NCBI RefSeq assembly: GCF_012913485.1
Contig: NZ_CP051774.1
Location: 1,364,001-1,428,000 of the forward strand
Direction: 5' to 3'
Source: Luteolibacter luteus
GTDB taxonomy: Bacteria > Verrucomicrobiota > Verrucomicrobiia > Verrucomicrobiales > Akkermansiaceae
Length of the DNA stretch: 64,000 nt
Made by a program: the position numbers and the translations under genes. Positions 40,981 to 50,577 of the stretch are shown piece by piece (position 1 is the first letter of the stretch; the number at the start of each line of letters is the position of its first letter). The notes below the pieces were generated by a model that was given only the letters and a program-made list of their open reading frames with translations, was not told where the DNA came from and did no database searches.

Positions 40981-43900
40981 ATGTCCCGGCCGCCTCGACA
41001 CCTCTTTCTGGTACCGATCCTCGCTTGCCTCGCGGATCAGGCTTTCGCCACGGCTTTCAGCACGGTCTGGCAGCTTGGCAATGACGACGAGAACCTCTCG
41101 CCGTTCTCCCAAGAAAGTTTCGGCCCGAACAATCCCCCGGGGTCTGGGACGGCGAAGGATGATGACTACTACCTCGCCGGAACCTATGCGGGCGTGGGCA
41201 CGGTGAGCACGGAGAACATCGCGAACTTCGAGCGCGCCATTACCGAGGGCGATGTCCGGAACCGGGTCCATTTCCAGCTCACGGCAGCGCAGGCTGCTGC
41301 CACATCCCGCCTGCGCGTCACGGTGGATCTCCGTAGCGGCGGAGCTTGGGTGAACGGGATCGGTTCAATCCCCGGTTTTTCCACCCACCATGTAAGCATC
41401 ACCTTCAACGGCCAGCCAGTCGGCGTCCGGAACAACATCACATGGGATAGCACCCTGAGCTTCACCCTGCCGGCGTCCGCGGTGAATGCCGTGGCCGGTG
41501 CGAATGTGCTGCAGGTCGAGCGGACCGGCGGTGGAACTGGCGGCTACATCGGCTTCGATTACCTGAAACTGGAGGCCGATCCTGATAGCCTCACTGATGC
41601 TGATAACGATGGCATGCCGCTGTGGTTCGAGGATGCCTACGGCTTCAGCGATGCCTCGGCCGCGGATGCTGCGCCGGATCCCGATGGCGATGGACTGACC
41701 AACGTCCAGGAATTCCAAGCCGGGACGAATCCGACCGATCCGGACAGCGACAACGACGGCTTGTTCGACGGCGCGGAGACCGCCACCAATCCCCTGCTCC
41801 ATGACACCGATGGCGATGGTATCGCGGATGGAGCGGAAACGACGACGAATCCCGCGCTCGCAGATACCGATGGCGATGGCCATCCGGACAAGATCGAGTT
41901 GGAGCAGGGAAGCAATCCGGCTTCCGCGGCTTCGGTCCCTTTTGATTTCCCAGGTGCGATCGGGCTGCAATTCATCCCGGAGTCATTCACCTCCGCGGCC
42001 CTGCCCGAGGGTGAGGCTGCCGGCTACTTCCGCTTGCCGAAGTGGAATGTCTCGCCCGGACTTCCCCAGTGGAGGGAATCCGGCACCAGCCTCAGCGGCA
42101 GCATGAGCGCTCTGAAGAACCATCGCGGCCAGAGCACCACTGCCAATGCCACGTGGACTTATCACTTTGCCAGCCAGGGCCTGCACAAGGGGCCGGGTGA
42201 CGAGCGGCTTTTCGCGGGGATGATCCGCAGCGAGAACAACGGGAGCACGGTCACCCCTGCCACGATATCGCTCACCGGTATCCCCTACGCGACCTATGAC
42301 CTGCTGCTCTATGTCGGCTACGTCTATCCATCGGATCGGGCGAATGGTGCTTATTCCGGTTATGCGCAGCTGAATGGGAATGCCGCGACGCAGCGGCACT
42401 TCTACAGCTCGTCCGCCCCGCCCTTCCACGGCTTCACGGAGATAACCGGGACTTCTCAGGCCACGCGGACGCACGGTAATTTCGTTCGTTATCGGGGACT
42501 GAGCGGAGCCACCCAGACGGTAAGCGTCACCTCATCGCTGACGACCCCGGTTTGCATCCACGGGATCCAGATCATCGATAGCGGCACGGATACCGATGGC
42601 GACGGGATGAAGGATGCGACAGAGATCGAGCATCGCTTCAATCCCTTGGTGGCGGACGCAAGTACGGATGCCGACAACGACGGGATGACCAACCAGGCGG
42701 AGCTCTCCGCCGGGTGCGATCCCCACGACCCCGATACCGACAAGGACGGCTTGGCCGATGGCGCGGAGGCCGCACATGGAACTTCACCGCTCGATCCTGA
42801 TAGCGACAACGACACGCTGACCGATGGCAGCGAGGTCGAGGGAAGACCTTTCACCTCCCTCCCCAACGACGCCGATAGCGACAACGACAACTATTCCGAT
42901 GCGGTAGAGCGGCTCTACGGATCGAATCCGATGTCGGCTACCAATTTCCCGCCCTCCTGCCCGGTATGGGATGCGGCCACCAACACCTGGCGATGGCGGA
43001 TCGATAATATCCGGCTGCTTTGGAATCACCCGCAGTCGATGCTCGGCGCCCTGCCGACCGATGAGGCCATGCTCTGCGAGGCCGTCGCCCAGATCGACGC
43101 CGGGGGCTGGAGCAAGGAGGTAGGGATCGGCCTGCGCTACATCAACGGAAAGCTGACGCACCGCTTCCGCTGCATCGAAGGCGTCTTCCATGTTGCCGGA
43201 CAAAACAACTCCGGTTTCTGGGACGGTGATTGGAACGCCGCAACGGACCAGACGAAGAACTATGGCTTCAGCGGATTCGGTGCAGCGGACGATTCGAAGC
43301 CGCTGCGGATGGAATTCGCTGCGGTACGCGCGGCGAACGGCAGCAATTCATGGACGCTGAATTTCCTGCTCGCGGACCTCAGCAATCCAAACGCCCCGGT
43401 GACACTGGCTTCCAAGACCTGGGCCAACGCCGTCGCAACCGAGGCATCCCTGATGAACGGGACCACGAACTGGACCAATGCCACCGGAGTCGAAGATGCC
43501 TTCGACGTTCGGATCGAGCCCGGTGTCACCGCCTTCATCACACCGGACCCGGTGGGCACGCCCGACGGCGATAGCGACGGAATGCCGGATGCCTGGGAAA
43601 CGGCCCACGGCTTTAACCCCGCGAGTGCCAGCGACGCGTCACAGGATGCGGACAGCGATGGCCTGAGCAATCTTCGCGAGTATCTGGCCGGCACGAATCC
43701 CCGCGAAAGCGATAGCGACCACGATGGCGCCAACGACGGGCTGGAACTCGACAACAACGCGAATCCCCTTTCCGCCTCCAGCAAACCGGCGGGCTTCGAG
43801 TTCACCGGTAACATCGCGGATCTGGATGGAGACGGGCTTTCCGATGCCTGGATGCTCTGGTCCGGCGCGACCGCTCGCTTGCCGGGCGCGGACGATGATG

Positions 43901-45969
43901 GCGATGGGATGAGCAATCTGGAAGAAAGCCAGGCAGGGACGGATCCGGATGATGCGGCATCCCACCTCGAGCTCTGGGCCTCACCGACCGGGGATGGCCT
44001 CGCGTTGGCATGGACGGATCTTCCTTACAAGGCCCATGGAGTCGAACGGAGTAACGCGCTTGCCTCTTGGCAGCCTGTGACAGGATTACCTGCGCCGAGT
44101 GTTTCCGGAGGTCTGCGCCGGATCACGATTCCCTCCGCCAGCTTGAACCCGGGAGCAGATTACTACCGCGCCACGGTGAATCCCATCGACAGCGATGGCG
44201 ATGGTGTCGAGGACTGGGTCGAAGCGAAGGTACTGGGATCATCTCCGAGCTCCGGCAGCTCTATGGGGCAGACGATTACGCGGGCCAATGGCCAGCCGCT
44301 TTCCGGTGACGCCGTGGCCTTGATCGAGCGAGTGCAAGGTTCTGCCGCAAACGGAGGCAGTCCCGGCTCTTCCTCTGCGGGCACCCCTTCGGCGGTGAAT
44401 GCCTCCCGCTTTCTCATGCAGTCGACCTTCGGCCCCGTGCCGGAAGAGATCGAGCAGGTCCGTTCTCTTGGCTACCAAGGCTGGATCGACCAGCAAATCT
44501 CGCTGCCGCCTTCCTACCTCTCGCCCTACATCCAGCAGATCAAGGCTGATGCCAGAGGCCATCACATCGATCCGACTTACAATTACAACGAGCTCGATAA
44601 CTTCATCTTCGGCAACAATGTCACGACTCCCTTCGCCCGCAATGCGATCGGTGCTCCGGACCAACTGAGGCAGCGCGTGGCTTTCGCACTCTCCCAGATC
44701 TGCGTGGTTTCCCGCCGCGATGCAAATCTGGAGGAGAAGCCGGAGGCGATGGCGAACTACTACGACATGCTGACCCGCCATGCGCTCGGCAACTATGGCG
44801 AGTTGCTGCTCGACGTGGCGATGCATCCGGCGATGGGCTGGTACCTCAGCCACGCGGGAAACCAGAAGGCCGACCCTTCGATCCCCCGCTATCCGGACGA
44901 GAACTTCGCGCGCGAGCTCATGCAGCTCTTCAGCATCGGCCTGTGGGAGCTGAATCCCGATGGCAGCCGCAAGCTGAACGGTCATGACGAACCGATCCCG
45001 ACCTACGACAATGGCGACATCACGGAGATGGCACGAGTCTTCACCGGGCTCTACTTCGCCGCACCCTATGGATGGGGAGGCGGCGGATGGGAAGACGAAC
45101 ACTTCACAAAGCCGATGGTGATGTATGCGGATCGCCACGACTTCGGGATGAAGCGGATCCCCGGTGGATTCGTCGTTCCTGCGCGTGATCCTTCACCGGA
45201 GAACGGATTGCAGGACGTCCGTGATGCCGTGGACGCGATCTTCCGCCATCCGAACACCCCCGTTTTCGTCAGCCGGCAGCTGATCCAATTCCTGATCACG
45301 GACAATCCCTCACCCGCCTACATCCAGAGGATCCAAAATGTCTTCGTGAATGATGGCAGCGGTCAGCGCGGAAACTTGGCAGCGGTGGTGAAGGCCATCT
45401 TGCTGGATCCGGAAGCACGTTCGCAGCCCATGTCCGCGAGCTACGGCAAGCTGCGGGAACCGGTAATCCGGACAATGCACCTCGGTCGTCTGGGACATCT
45501 CACGGAATCGCACCCGGAATTCGTGTGGTGGAATTGGCAGGAGAACTACTACGGCTACACCAAGCAGGAGCCGATGAATTCGCCGAGCGTGTTCAACTTC
45601 TACACGCCGGTTTATCAGGCGCCAGGAGACATCCGGAATGGTGGCCTTGTCAGTCCGGGCTTCCAGATCGTGGATACATACTCCGCCATCTCCTTTCCGA
45701 ACCTGATGTGGAAGTATCTCCACGAAGGCTTCAACTCGGGATGGGAGTGGAGGTTCCCAATGGATTTCCTGGATGCGCTGCTGGTGGCGGACAATCCGGT
45801 CTCTCTCGTCGATCACGTGAACCTTCTGGTTTGCGCCGGATCCATGACCAACCGCACCCGCGGGATCATCCTGCAGCAGATCTCGAACACCGCCCTCACG
45901 CCGAAGGATCGCGTCGCACTGGCCCTCTGGCTGGCGATGAGCAGTCCTGAAGGCGCGACCCAACGCTGA
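40981..45969 (+). CDS. DUF1800 protein with thrombospondin-type-3 repeats
   Basis: 1662 aa from ATG 40981, which opens a signal peptide (MSRPPRHLFLVPILACLADQ). Beta-rich regions are separated by acidic calcium-binding repeats ('DADNDGMPLWFEDAYG', 'DPDGDGLTNVQEFQAGTNP', 'DTDGDGIADGAET' and others, about residues 200-320, 530-650 and 860-980). From about residue 1140 the DUF1800 domain begins ('ASRFLMQSTFGPVPEEIEQV', 'DQLRQRVAFALSQI', 'NFARELMQLFSIGLWELN'). DUF1800 proteins are secreted, of unknown activity, and are nearly always followed by a DUF1501 gene, as here (18-bp gap). A cell-surface role is inferred. Confidence 0.9.
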   Translation: MSRPPRHLFLVPILACLADQAFATAFSTVWQLGNDDENLSPFSQESFGPNNPPGSGTAKDDDYYLAGTYAGVGTVSTENIANFERAITEGDVRNRVHFQLTAAQAAATSRLRVTVDLRSGGAWVNGIGSIPGFSTHHVSITFNGQPVGVRNNITWDSTLSFTLPASAVNAVAGANVLQVERTGGGTGGYIGFDYLKLEADPDSLTDADNDGMPLWFEDAYGFSDASAADAAPDPDGDGLTNVQEFQAGTNPTDPDSDNDGLFDGAETATNPLLHDTDGDGIADGAETTTNPALADTDGDGHPDKIELEQGSNPASAASVPFDFPGAIGLQFIPESFTSAALPEGEAAGYFRLPKWNVSPGLPQWRESGTSLSGSMSALKNHRGQSTTANATWTYHFASQGLHKGPGDERLFAGMIRSENNGSTVTPATISLTGIPYATYDLLLYVGYVYPSDRANGAYSGYAQLNGNAATQRHFYSSSAPPFHGFTEITGTSQATRTHGNFVRYRGLSGATQTVSVTSSLTTPVCIHGIQIIDSGTDTDGDGMKDATEIEHRFNPLVADASTDADNDGMTNQAELSAGCDPHDPDTDKDGLADGAEAAHGTSPLDPDSDNDTLTDGSEVEGRPFTSLPNDADSDNDNYSDAVERLYGSNPMSATNFPPSCPVWDAATNTWRWRIDNIRLLWNHPQSMLGALPTDEAMLCEAVAQIDAGGWSKEVGIGLRYINGKLTHRFRCIEGVFHVAGQNNSGFWDGDWNAATDQTKNYGFSGFGAADDSKPLRMEFAAVRAANGSNSWTLNFLLADLSNPNAPVTLASKTWANAVATEASLMNGTTNWTNATGVEDAFDVRIEPGVTAFITPDPVGTPDGDSDGMPDAWETAHGFNPASASDASQDADSDGLSNLREYLAGTNPRESDSDHDGANDGLELDNNANPLSASSKPAGFEFTGNIADLDGDGLSDAWMLWSGATARLPGADDDGDGMSNLEESQAGTDPDDAASHLELWASPTGDGLALAWTDLPYKAHGVERSNALASWQPVTGLPAPSVSGGLRRITIPSASLNPGADYYRATVNPIDSDGDGVEDWVEAKVLGSSPSSGSSMGQTITRANGQPLSGDAVALIERVQGSAANGGSPGSSSAGTPSAVNASRFLMQSTFGPVPEEIEQVRSLGYQGWIDQQISLPPSYLSPYIQQIKADARGHHIDPTYNYNELDNFIFGNNVTTPFARNAIGAPDQLRQRVAFALSQICVVSRRDANLEEKPEAMANYYDMLTRHALGNYGELLLDVAMHPAMGWYLSHAGNQKADPSIPRYPDENFARELMQLFSIGLWELNPDGSRKLNGHDEPIPTYDNGDITEMARVFTGLYFAAPYGWGGGGWEDEHFTKPMVMYADRHDFGMKRIPGGFVVPARDPSPENGLQDVRDAVDAIFRHPNTPVFVSRQLIQFLITDNPSPAYIQRIQNVFVNDGSGQRGNLAAVVKAILLDPEARSQPMSASYGKLREPVIRTMHLGRLGHLTESHPEFVWWNWQENYYGYTKQEPMNSPSVFNFYTPVYQAPGDIRNGGLVSPGFQIVDTYSAISFPNLMWKYLHEGFNSGWEWRFPMDFLDALLVADNPVSLVDHVNLLVCAGSMTNRTRGIILQQISNTALTPKDRVALALWLAMSSPEGATQR

Positions 45970-45987
45970 CCCGTTCCTTTCCATCTC

Positions 45988-47454
45988 ATGCGCTCACGCC
46001 GAAAGTTCCTCGGAGAAGCCAGTTGTGCCGCGATCGGTTCGACCTCGGTGCTTTCCACGCTGCTAAACCTGACGATGGCGAATCACGCCGCAGCACAGGG
46101 CGGCTTCGGCGGGCAGAGGAAGTCGCTGGTATGCGTGTTCCTTTCCGGAGGCTGCGACACCTTCAACCTGCTGATCCCGAAGGATGCGAAGTATGCGGAG
46201 TACGCGGCTTCGCGCTCGAACCTCGCGATCCCCCTCAGCGATCCCGATCCGACCAAGAGGCTCATTCCTCTGACGGACACCAACTTCGGCCTGCACCCTT
46301 CCTGCACGAAGCTCGCGGAGATGTTCAATGGCACGGGCGCCTTTTCCGGCAAGAAACGCGTCTCTTTTGTTGCCAACGTGGGGACGCTTATCGAGCCGAT
46401 CACGAACAAGGCACAGTTCCTGAATGGAAGCGTGGCCTTGCCCAAGGCGCTCTTCTCCCATCGCGACCAGATCGAGCAGTGGCAGACCTCCGTCCCGCAG
46501 GGGATGAGCGTGCTTACCGGCTGGGGTGGACGCGCGGCGGACGTGATTCATTCGACACTGAATACCGAGCAAACGGGAAGCTACTACATGCCGATGAACT
46601 TCTCCGTGGCGGGAAACTCGGCCTTCCAGATCGGAGAGAGCCAAGGGCAGTTCGTGATCACCGGTGGCGGTGCTTTGAGCTTTACCGGCTCCGGCGGCGC
46701 CTCCCCCACGCTTCAGGCGAAGGACCAAGGAATCCGCAACCTCATCGGCAGCCCGATCGAGGAGCACTATAGCAGTCTCTTCCACCGCACGCACGGGCGC
46801 ATCACCTCGAACAGCATCGAGCGGGGCGTGGAATTCCAACAGCAATTCTCAGCCCCGGGGACCTTGAATGGGCAGAACGTGGATAGCGTGGTGGCAAACG
46901 CCCCTTTCCCGAACCATTGGATCTCCGCGCAGTTCCGGGCGGCGGTGAAGACGATCGCGATCCGCCAGCAACTGAAGCTGGCACGCCAGACCCTCTTCAT
47001 CGAGTTCGGCGGCTGGGATCACCATGCGGAACTGCTGGAGAATCACCGCGACATGCTGCTGGTGCTGGATGGGGCTCTCTATGCCTTCCAGACCTGCCTC
47101 GAGACCTTGGGCCTCGCCAATGACGTGATCACATTCACCTGCTCCGACTTTGGCAGGACCCTGCGCTCGAATGGACAAGGAACCGACCATGCGTGGTCCG
47201 GCAATCAACTGGTGATGGGCGGACCCGTGAAGGGCGGCACGGTGAAGGGCAGCTATCCTTCTCTGGTGATCGATGGGCCGGATGATGTCGGCCGCGGCGG
47301 GCGGATCTTCCCGAAGGTTTCAGCAGACCAGTATTTCTGCGAGATGCTACGGTGGTTCGGAGTGACTCCCGCCGACATGGATCAGGTGTTGCCGAACATC
47401 GGGAACTTCTACGATCCCAATAGCTCGACGAATCCGGTGGGATTCCTGCTATAG
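45988..47454 (+). CDS. DUF1501 protein (Tat-exported)
   Basis: 488 aa (MRSRRKFLGEASCAAIGSTS). The 'RRKFL' N terminus is a twin-arginine signal, typical of DUF1501. 'SLVCVFLSGGCDTFNLLIP', 'GLHPSCTKLAEMFNGTGAF', 'TLFIEFGGWDHH' and 'CSDFGRTLRSNGQGTDHAWSGNQLVMGG' are the sulfatase-superfamily-like landmarks of the family. The exact activity of DUF1501 is unknown; it is thought to work with the DUF1800 partner outside the cytoplasm. It is the second gene of a three-gene operon, 18 bp after DUF1800 and 3 bp before the next gene. Confidence 0.93.
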   Translation: MRSRRKFLGEASCAAIGSTSVLSTLLNLTMANHAAAQGGFGGQRKSLVCVFLSGGCDTFNLLIPKDAKYAEYAASRSNLAIPLSDPDPTKRLIPLTDTNFGLHPSCTKLAEMFNGTGAFSGKKRVSFVANVGTLIEPITNKAQFLNGSVALPKALFSHRDQIEQWQTSVPQGMSVLTGWGGRAADVIHSTLNTEQTGSYYMPMNFSVAGNSAFQIGESQGQFVITGGGALSFTGSGGASPTLQAKDQGIRNLIGSPIEEHYSSLFHRTHGRITSNSIERGVEFQQQFSAPGTLNGQNVDSVVANAPFPNHWISAQFRAAVKTIAIRQQLKLARQTLFIEFGGWDHHAELLENHRDMLLVLDGALYAFQTCLETLGLANDVITFTCSDFGRTLRSNGQGTDHAWSGNQLVMGGPVKGGTVKGSYPSLVIDGPDDVGRGGRIFPKVSADQYFCEMLRWFGVTPADMDQVLPNIGNFYDPNSSTNPVGFLL

Positions 47455-47457
47455 CTC

Positions 47458-47985
47458 GTGAAGGCACACAGAATCATCCTTGCCGTTGCTCTGATCGCCT
47501 TCGTCTTGTTCATGGGCTGGCGGCTCTCGCAGCCCCGGGAAACCAGGACCGAAAAGCAGGCCATCCCCGGACCGGTCATCAGCCAACCGGAGCCGGAGAT
47601 CCCGACCCCACCGACTGCTGCCGAGTCCTTGCTCGAAGGATACGGCGATGCTGCGACGCCTCCGATCGAAGACCTGCGGAAAGTCCACCGCGTGACGACC
47701 GGCTACTTCTCCTTGATCAAGGACCCGAGCCGCTTTCCCATCGGTGGCAACGCGGATCTGGCCGCGGCCTTGCGGGGAGAGAATGCCAATCGTGAAGTGT
47801 TTGTCAGAAGGGACCATGCCATCTTCACCGCGGACGGCCTTCTAAAGGACCGGTGGGGAAAGCCTTTGATCGTTCATCCCGAAGGATGGCGGCGACTCGA
47901 ACTGCGCTCCGCCGGACCGGATGGCACCGCCTACAATGACGATGACGTGATACTGGATCCTTCTGGAGTTCAGACCTCGAAGTGA
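47458..47985 (+). CDS. Small membrane-anchored protein of the DUF1800/DUF1501 operon
   Basis: 175 aa from GTG 47458, 3 bp after the DUF1501 stop. An N-terminal anchor (MKAHRIILAVALIAFVLFMG) is followed by a Pro/Glu linker and a small globular end with 'DRWGKPLIVHPEGWRRLELR' and 'SAGPDGTAYNDDDVIL'. The latter resembles the Ca-binding C-terminal loop of type II secretion pseudopilins ('SAGPDG..gTDDDi'). This suggests a minor-pseudopilin-like fold without the usual prepilin leader. Its role with the two upstream proteins is inferred from co-transcription only. It ends 3 bp before the convergent protease gene. Confidence 0.72.
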   Translation: MKAHRIILAVALIAFVLFMGWRLSQPRETRTEKQAIPGPVISQPEPEIPTPPTAAESLLEGYGDAATPPIEDLRKVHRVTTGYFSLIKDPSRFPIGGNADLAAALRGENANREVFVRRDHAIFTADGLLKDRWGKPLIVHPEGWRRLELRSAGPDGTAYNDDDVILDPSGVQTSK

Positions 47986-47988
47986 GGA

Positions 47989-48783
47989 TCACTTTTTCTG
48001 CGCGGCAGTTGCCGCCTGTTCCAAGGTTTCGAGCACGTACCCGGCATGCAGGACGGTACCCATGCCGAGAGGGTGCCGGATCACCCGCTCTTCATACTCG
48101 CTGTGAATCTTGTCTTCATGATGATGCTGGGCGAGTACGATGCCTGCCACGAGAGGACGAGTTCCCTTTCCTTCGATGAAGACCGGCCCGCCGCTATCGC
48201 CGGCGAAGGTTGTGAAGTCCGCCAGAAAGGTGGGATGCGTCTTTACAGGCAGCAGCGGCGGGCTTGCGAAGATCCCCTGCCGTGCCACGGGAAAGCCCGC
48301 GCCATTTGCCTCGAAGCGCTGCGGGTAGGTGAGCACGAAGAGCGGGCTACAGATGTGAACGCCAGCCGTAGCGAGATCCTCTTCCTTCGCAAAGTCCGTG
48401 ACGGAGATCGCGGGCACAGCCACTGGAAGGGCATCGCCCAAGCGCAGGACCGCGACGTCTTCCTTCGCGTGACGCACCCACAGCGGCTGATCCTTGTCGC
48501 GGATCTTGATCGTATGATCGTGCCGCTCATAGGAGCCATCCGGCTTCGGCTCGCGGAGGACCAGAATCGCATTTTCGCCTTTGGTTCGTTCCACCGTATG
48601 CGCGGTGGTCACGAGATAAAAGGCGGCATCCGGTTCCGCCCGCTTCACCAGAAAGCAGGTGGAGGTAGAGTCCGGATCGAAAAACTTGAAGGTGGCCTCC
48701 ATCATGGTGGTGGCAAAATCCGCAGCCCGGGCCGGGAACAGCGCGGAAATGCTAAGGAAAAGGGAAAGGAGCAAATTCTTCAT
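47989..48783 (-). CDS. Trypsin-like serine protease, secreted
   Basis: 264 aa from ATG 48783, opening a signal peptide (MKNLLLSLFLSISALFPARA). The catalytic triad is visible: His in 'YLVTTAHTVE', Asp in 'KEDVAVLRLGD', Ser in 'FAGDSGGPVFIEG'. No PDZ domain follows, so it is a bare S1-type domain of normal length rather than an HtrA/DegP. Export to the periplasm or outside is likely; targets are unknown. An in-frame extension upstream to 49014 lacks family features. Confidence 0.85.
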   Translation of the reverse strand: MKNLLLSLFLSISALFPARAADFATTMMEATFKFFDPDSTSTCFLVKRAEPDAAFYLVTTAHTVERTKGENAILVLREPKPDGSYERHDHTIKIRDKDQPLWVRHAKEDVAVLRLGDALPVAVPAISVTDFAKEEDLATAGVHICSPLFVLTYPQRFEANGAGFPVARQGIFASPPLLPVKTHPTFLADFTTFAGDSGGPVFIEGKGTRPLVAGIVLAQHHHEDKIHSEYEERVIRHPLGMGTVLHAGYVLETLEQAATAAQKK

Positions 48784-48911
48784 GGCTACGCTGTTCCGGA
48801 TTATACGCGGATTGGCGCCTTGTTTTCCAATCCTTCGTGGAAGGCAATCCAGCGCCAAGCTTTCGCAAGCCCGCGGGAGCGAAGCATGCGGGAGAGAACT
48901 AGGGTGCTCCC

Positions 48912-49652
48912 ATGTCCGGATTCCTTCATTCCCGGTCCTGCGACCTCGCCTATCGTCTCCACGGCTCCACGCCGCGCTTGCTGAACCAGCTTTGCCATCT
49001 GGGTGAAGGCACACTGATCATCCGCCAGCAGGGCCTAAGCCTAGCAAAGGATACCGGCTTCGGACTTTTCGTCGCCCGTGAGCCGGGCGGCTGGAATGTG
49101 CTGCGCGATGCCATCAGCGGCTTGGAGGTCGACCTCGGTCAGGCTCACCAAGTCCATGCGCTGGCCGATCCTGACGATGCGCATCCCGTTTTCTCCATCA
49201 ATCCCCCGGGCAACGGGATCGAACTCTCCGTGCGTCTCGACCGGCATGACTGGAAATCACGGGTCGTGCGGGAAATAGTGGATGTATTCCAAGGTGTGCC
49301 AATCGACGCCCGGGACCGCCACTCACTGGGGGCTGGAGCTTGGCTGGATGAGTGGGAAAGTACCCCACCTCGAAACAGGAGCATTGATTGGAACGTCGCG
49401 GCAGCGCTCGATGGATGCCGCTGTCTGGAAGTGGAGGTGAAGACAGCGATGCACCGCGTGAAGGCGGCATTCCGACCGGCTTTCCTGGATAGCGAAGGGC
49501 CCGTGCTCAGGATCGCAGATGCGGGAAGAAAGCACGTGGTATTCGCCGACACGGCGGCGCCGGGATTCTGCTGGGCCAGCTTGGCACCGGGGCACCTGAG
49601 AATCCAGGTGGCGGCGGAAGAGCGGATTGAGGCAGCAGTAGCGGCGGCGTGA
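48912..49652 (+). CDS. Hypothetical soluble protein
   Basis: 246 aa (MSGFLHSRSCDLAYRLHGST). No signal peptide or membrane helix is obvious. The sequence is compositionally normal for this genome and no competing gene overlaps most of it, which supports it being real. I recognise no motif. It is divergent from the protease gene (128 bp apart) and convergent with the DNRLRE gene, whose stop lies 110 bp downstream. Function unknown. Confidence 0.5.
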   Translation: MSGFLHSRSCDLAYRLHGSTPRLLNQLCHLGEGTLIIRQQGLSLAKDTGFGLFVAREPGGWNVLRDAISGLEVDLGQAHQVHALADPDDAHPVFSINPPGNGIELSVRLDRHDWKSRVVREIVDVFQGVPIDARDRHSLGAGAWLDEWESTPPRNRSIDWNVAAALDGCRCLEVEVKTAMHRVKAAFRPAFLDSEGPVLRIADAGRKHVVFADTAAPGFCWASLAPGHLRIQVAAEERIEAAVAAA

Positions 49653-49762
49653 GGTGCCTTTGCCCGCCCACACAAGCTCACTGGTCAGCTGCTTTTCACG
49701 AGGCGGGAGCCAGAATCGTCCCTGCAAGCCTCAGCTCCCCGGGGAATTGGCGTGGGCCTCCT

Positions 49763-50569
49763 TCACGGCTTGTTCAAGCGGAAGAAGCGGCTCGCCGAGC
49801 TACCAGGCGTCTGGACCACGCGCCACACTCCATTCGTCTGCGTGGCGGTAGCGGCAGTGGCCGCCCACCCGCTGGTCGGTTGATCGGACTCTTGGAGGGT
49901 CCAGCCACTGCTTCCCGTCACCGGCCATTCGATAATGATCTGCCCCCCTTGATTGGTAATCGCCATTACCGGAGGAGCCGTCGCGGGAGGAATTCCGCGG
50001 GTAACGATCAATTGCGGTGAGTACGCCGCCACCTCACGCCCGACAAATTCGGCATTCATCCCGGGTTCCACATTTTCCGCATCCGGTCGCATCAACAGGC
50101 CGAAGTTGCTGGCAGGAGTTGTCACCCACTGGGCCACGAGCGAGGTGATATCGACTTCCACCCAAGCATTGGATTGCGTGACCGGCATCACTGCCACTTT
50201 CTCCAAGGGCTGCAGGTGACTCCACTTCAAGCCGGTTTCGGTCCACGTGGCACCCTGCCGATGAATGGCAATATCCCCCGCCCGGAAGCTGCCGCCGAAT
50301 TCGGACCCCGGCAGCATCGAATAGATCTTGAGCTTTGCTGAGGCGATCTCATTGGCCGGCATACCTAGGGCAGCCAGGTTGAACTGGATCAGCGCATGAT
50401 TGGAATGCTGCATCCCCACGGAGGCGTTCACGTTCAGCGTGATCGAGTTTCCCACCGTCATGTCCAGGTAGGAATAAACATCGCTGTCCTTGACCGGCGT
50501 CAGCGTGACGGTCTCCGCCGTCGCAACAGCGCAGAGGGCAAAGAAAAAGAGCGCCGCTTTCATAGGCAT
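49763..50569 (-). CDS. DNRLRE-domain secreted protein
   Basis: 268 aa from ATG 50569 (a second ATG lies at 50563). A signal peptide (MPMKAALFFFALCAVATA) leads to a DNRLRE-type jelly-roll ('KDSDVYSYLDMTVGNSITLNV', 'HALIQFNLAALGMPANEIASAKLKIYSM', 'ATWTETGLKWSHL', 'WVEVDITSLVAQW'). The last ~70 residues form a 'W.VTGSSGWTLQESDQPTSGW' module common in verrucomicrobial secreted proteins. It begins 8 bp after the TonB-dependent receptor stop, so it is the tail of that operon. A surface binding or structural role is likely. Confidence 0.82.
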   Translation of the reverse strand: MPMKAALFFFALCAVATAETVTLTPVKDSDVYSYLDMTVGNSITLNVNASVGMQHSNHALIQFNLAALGMPANEIASAKLKIYSMLPGSEFGGSFRAGDIAIHRQGATWTETGLKWSHLQPLEKVAVMPVTQSNAWVEVDITSLVAQWVTTPASNFGLLMRPDAENVEPGMNAEFVGREVAAYSPQLIVTRGIPPATAPPVMAITNQGGQIIIEWPVTGSSGWTLQESDQPTSGWAATAATATQTNGVWRVVQTPGSSASRFFRLNKP

Positions 50570-50577
50570 AAAATCTG

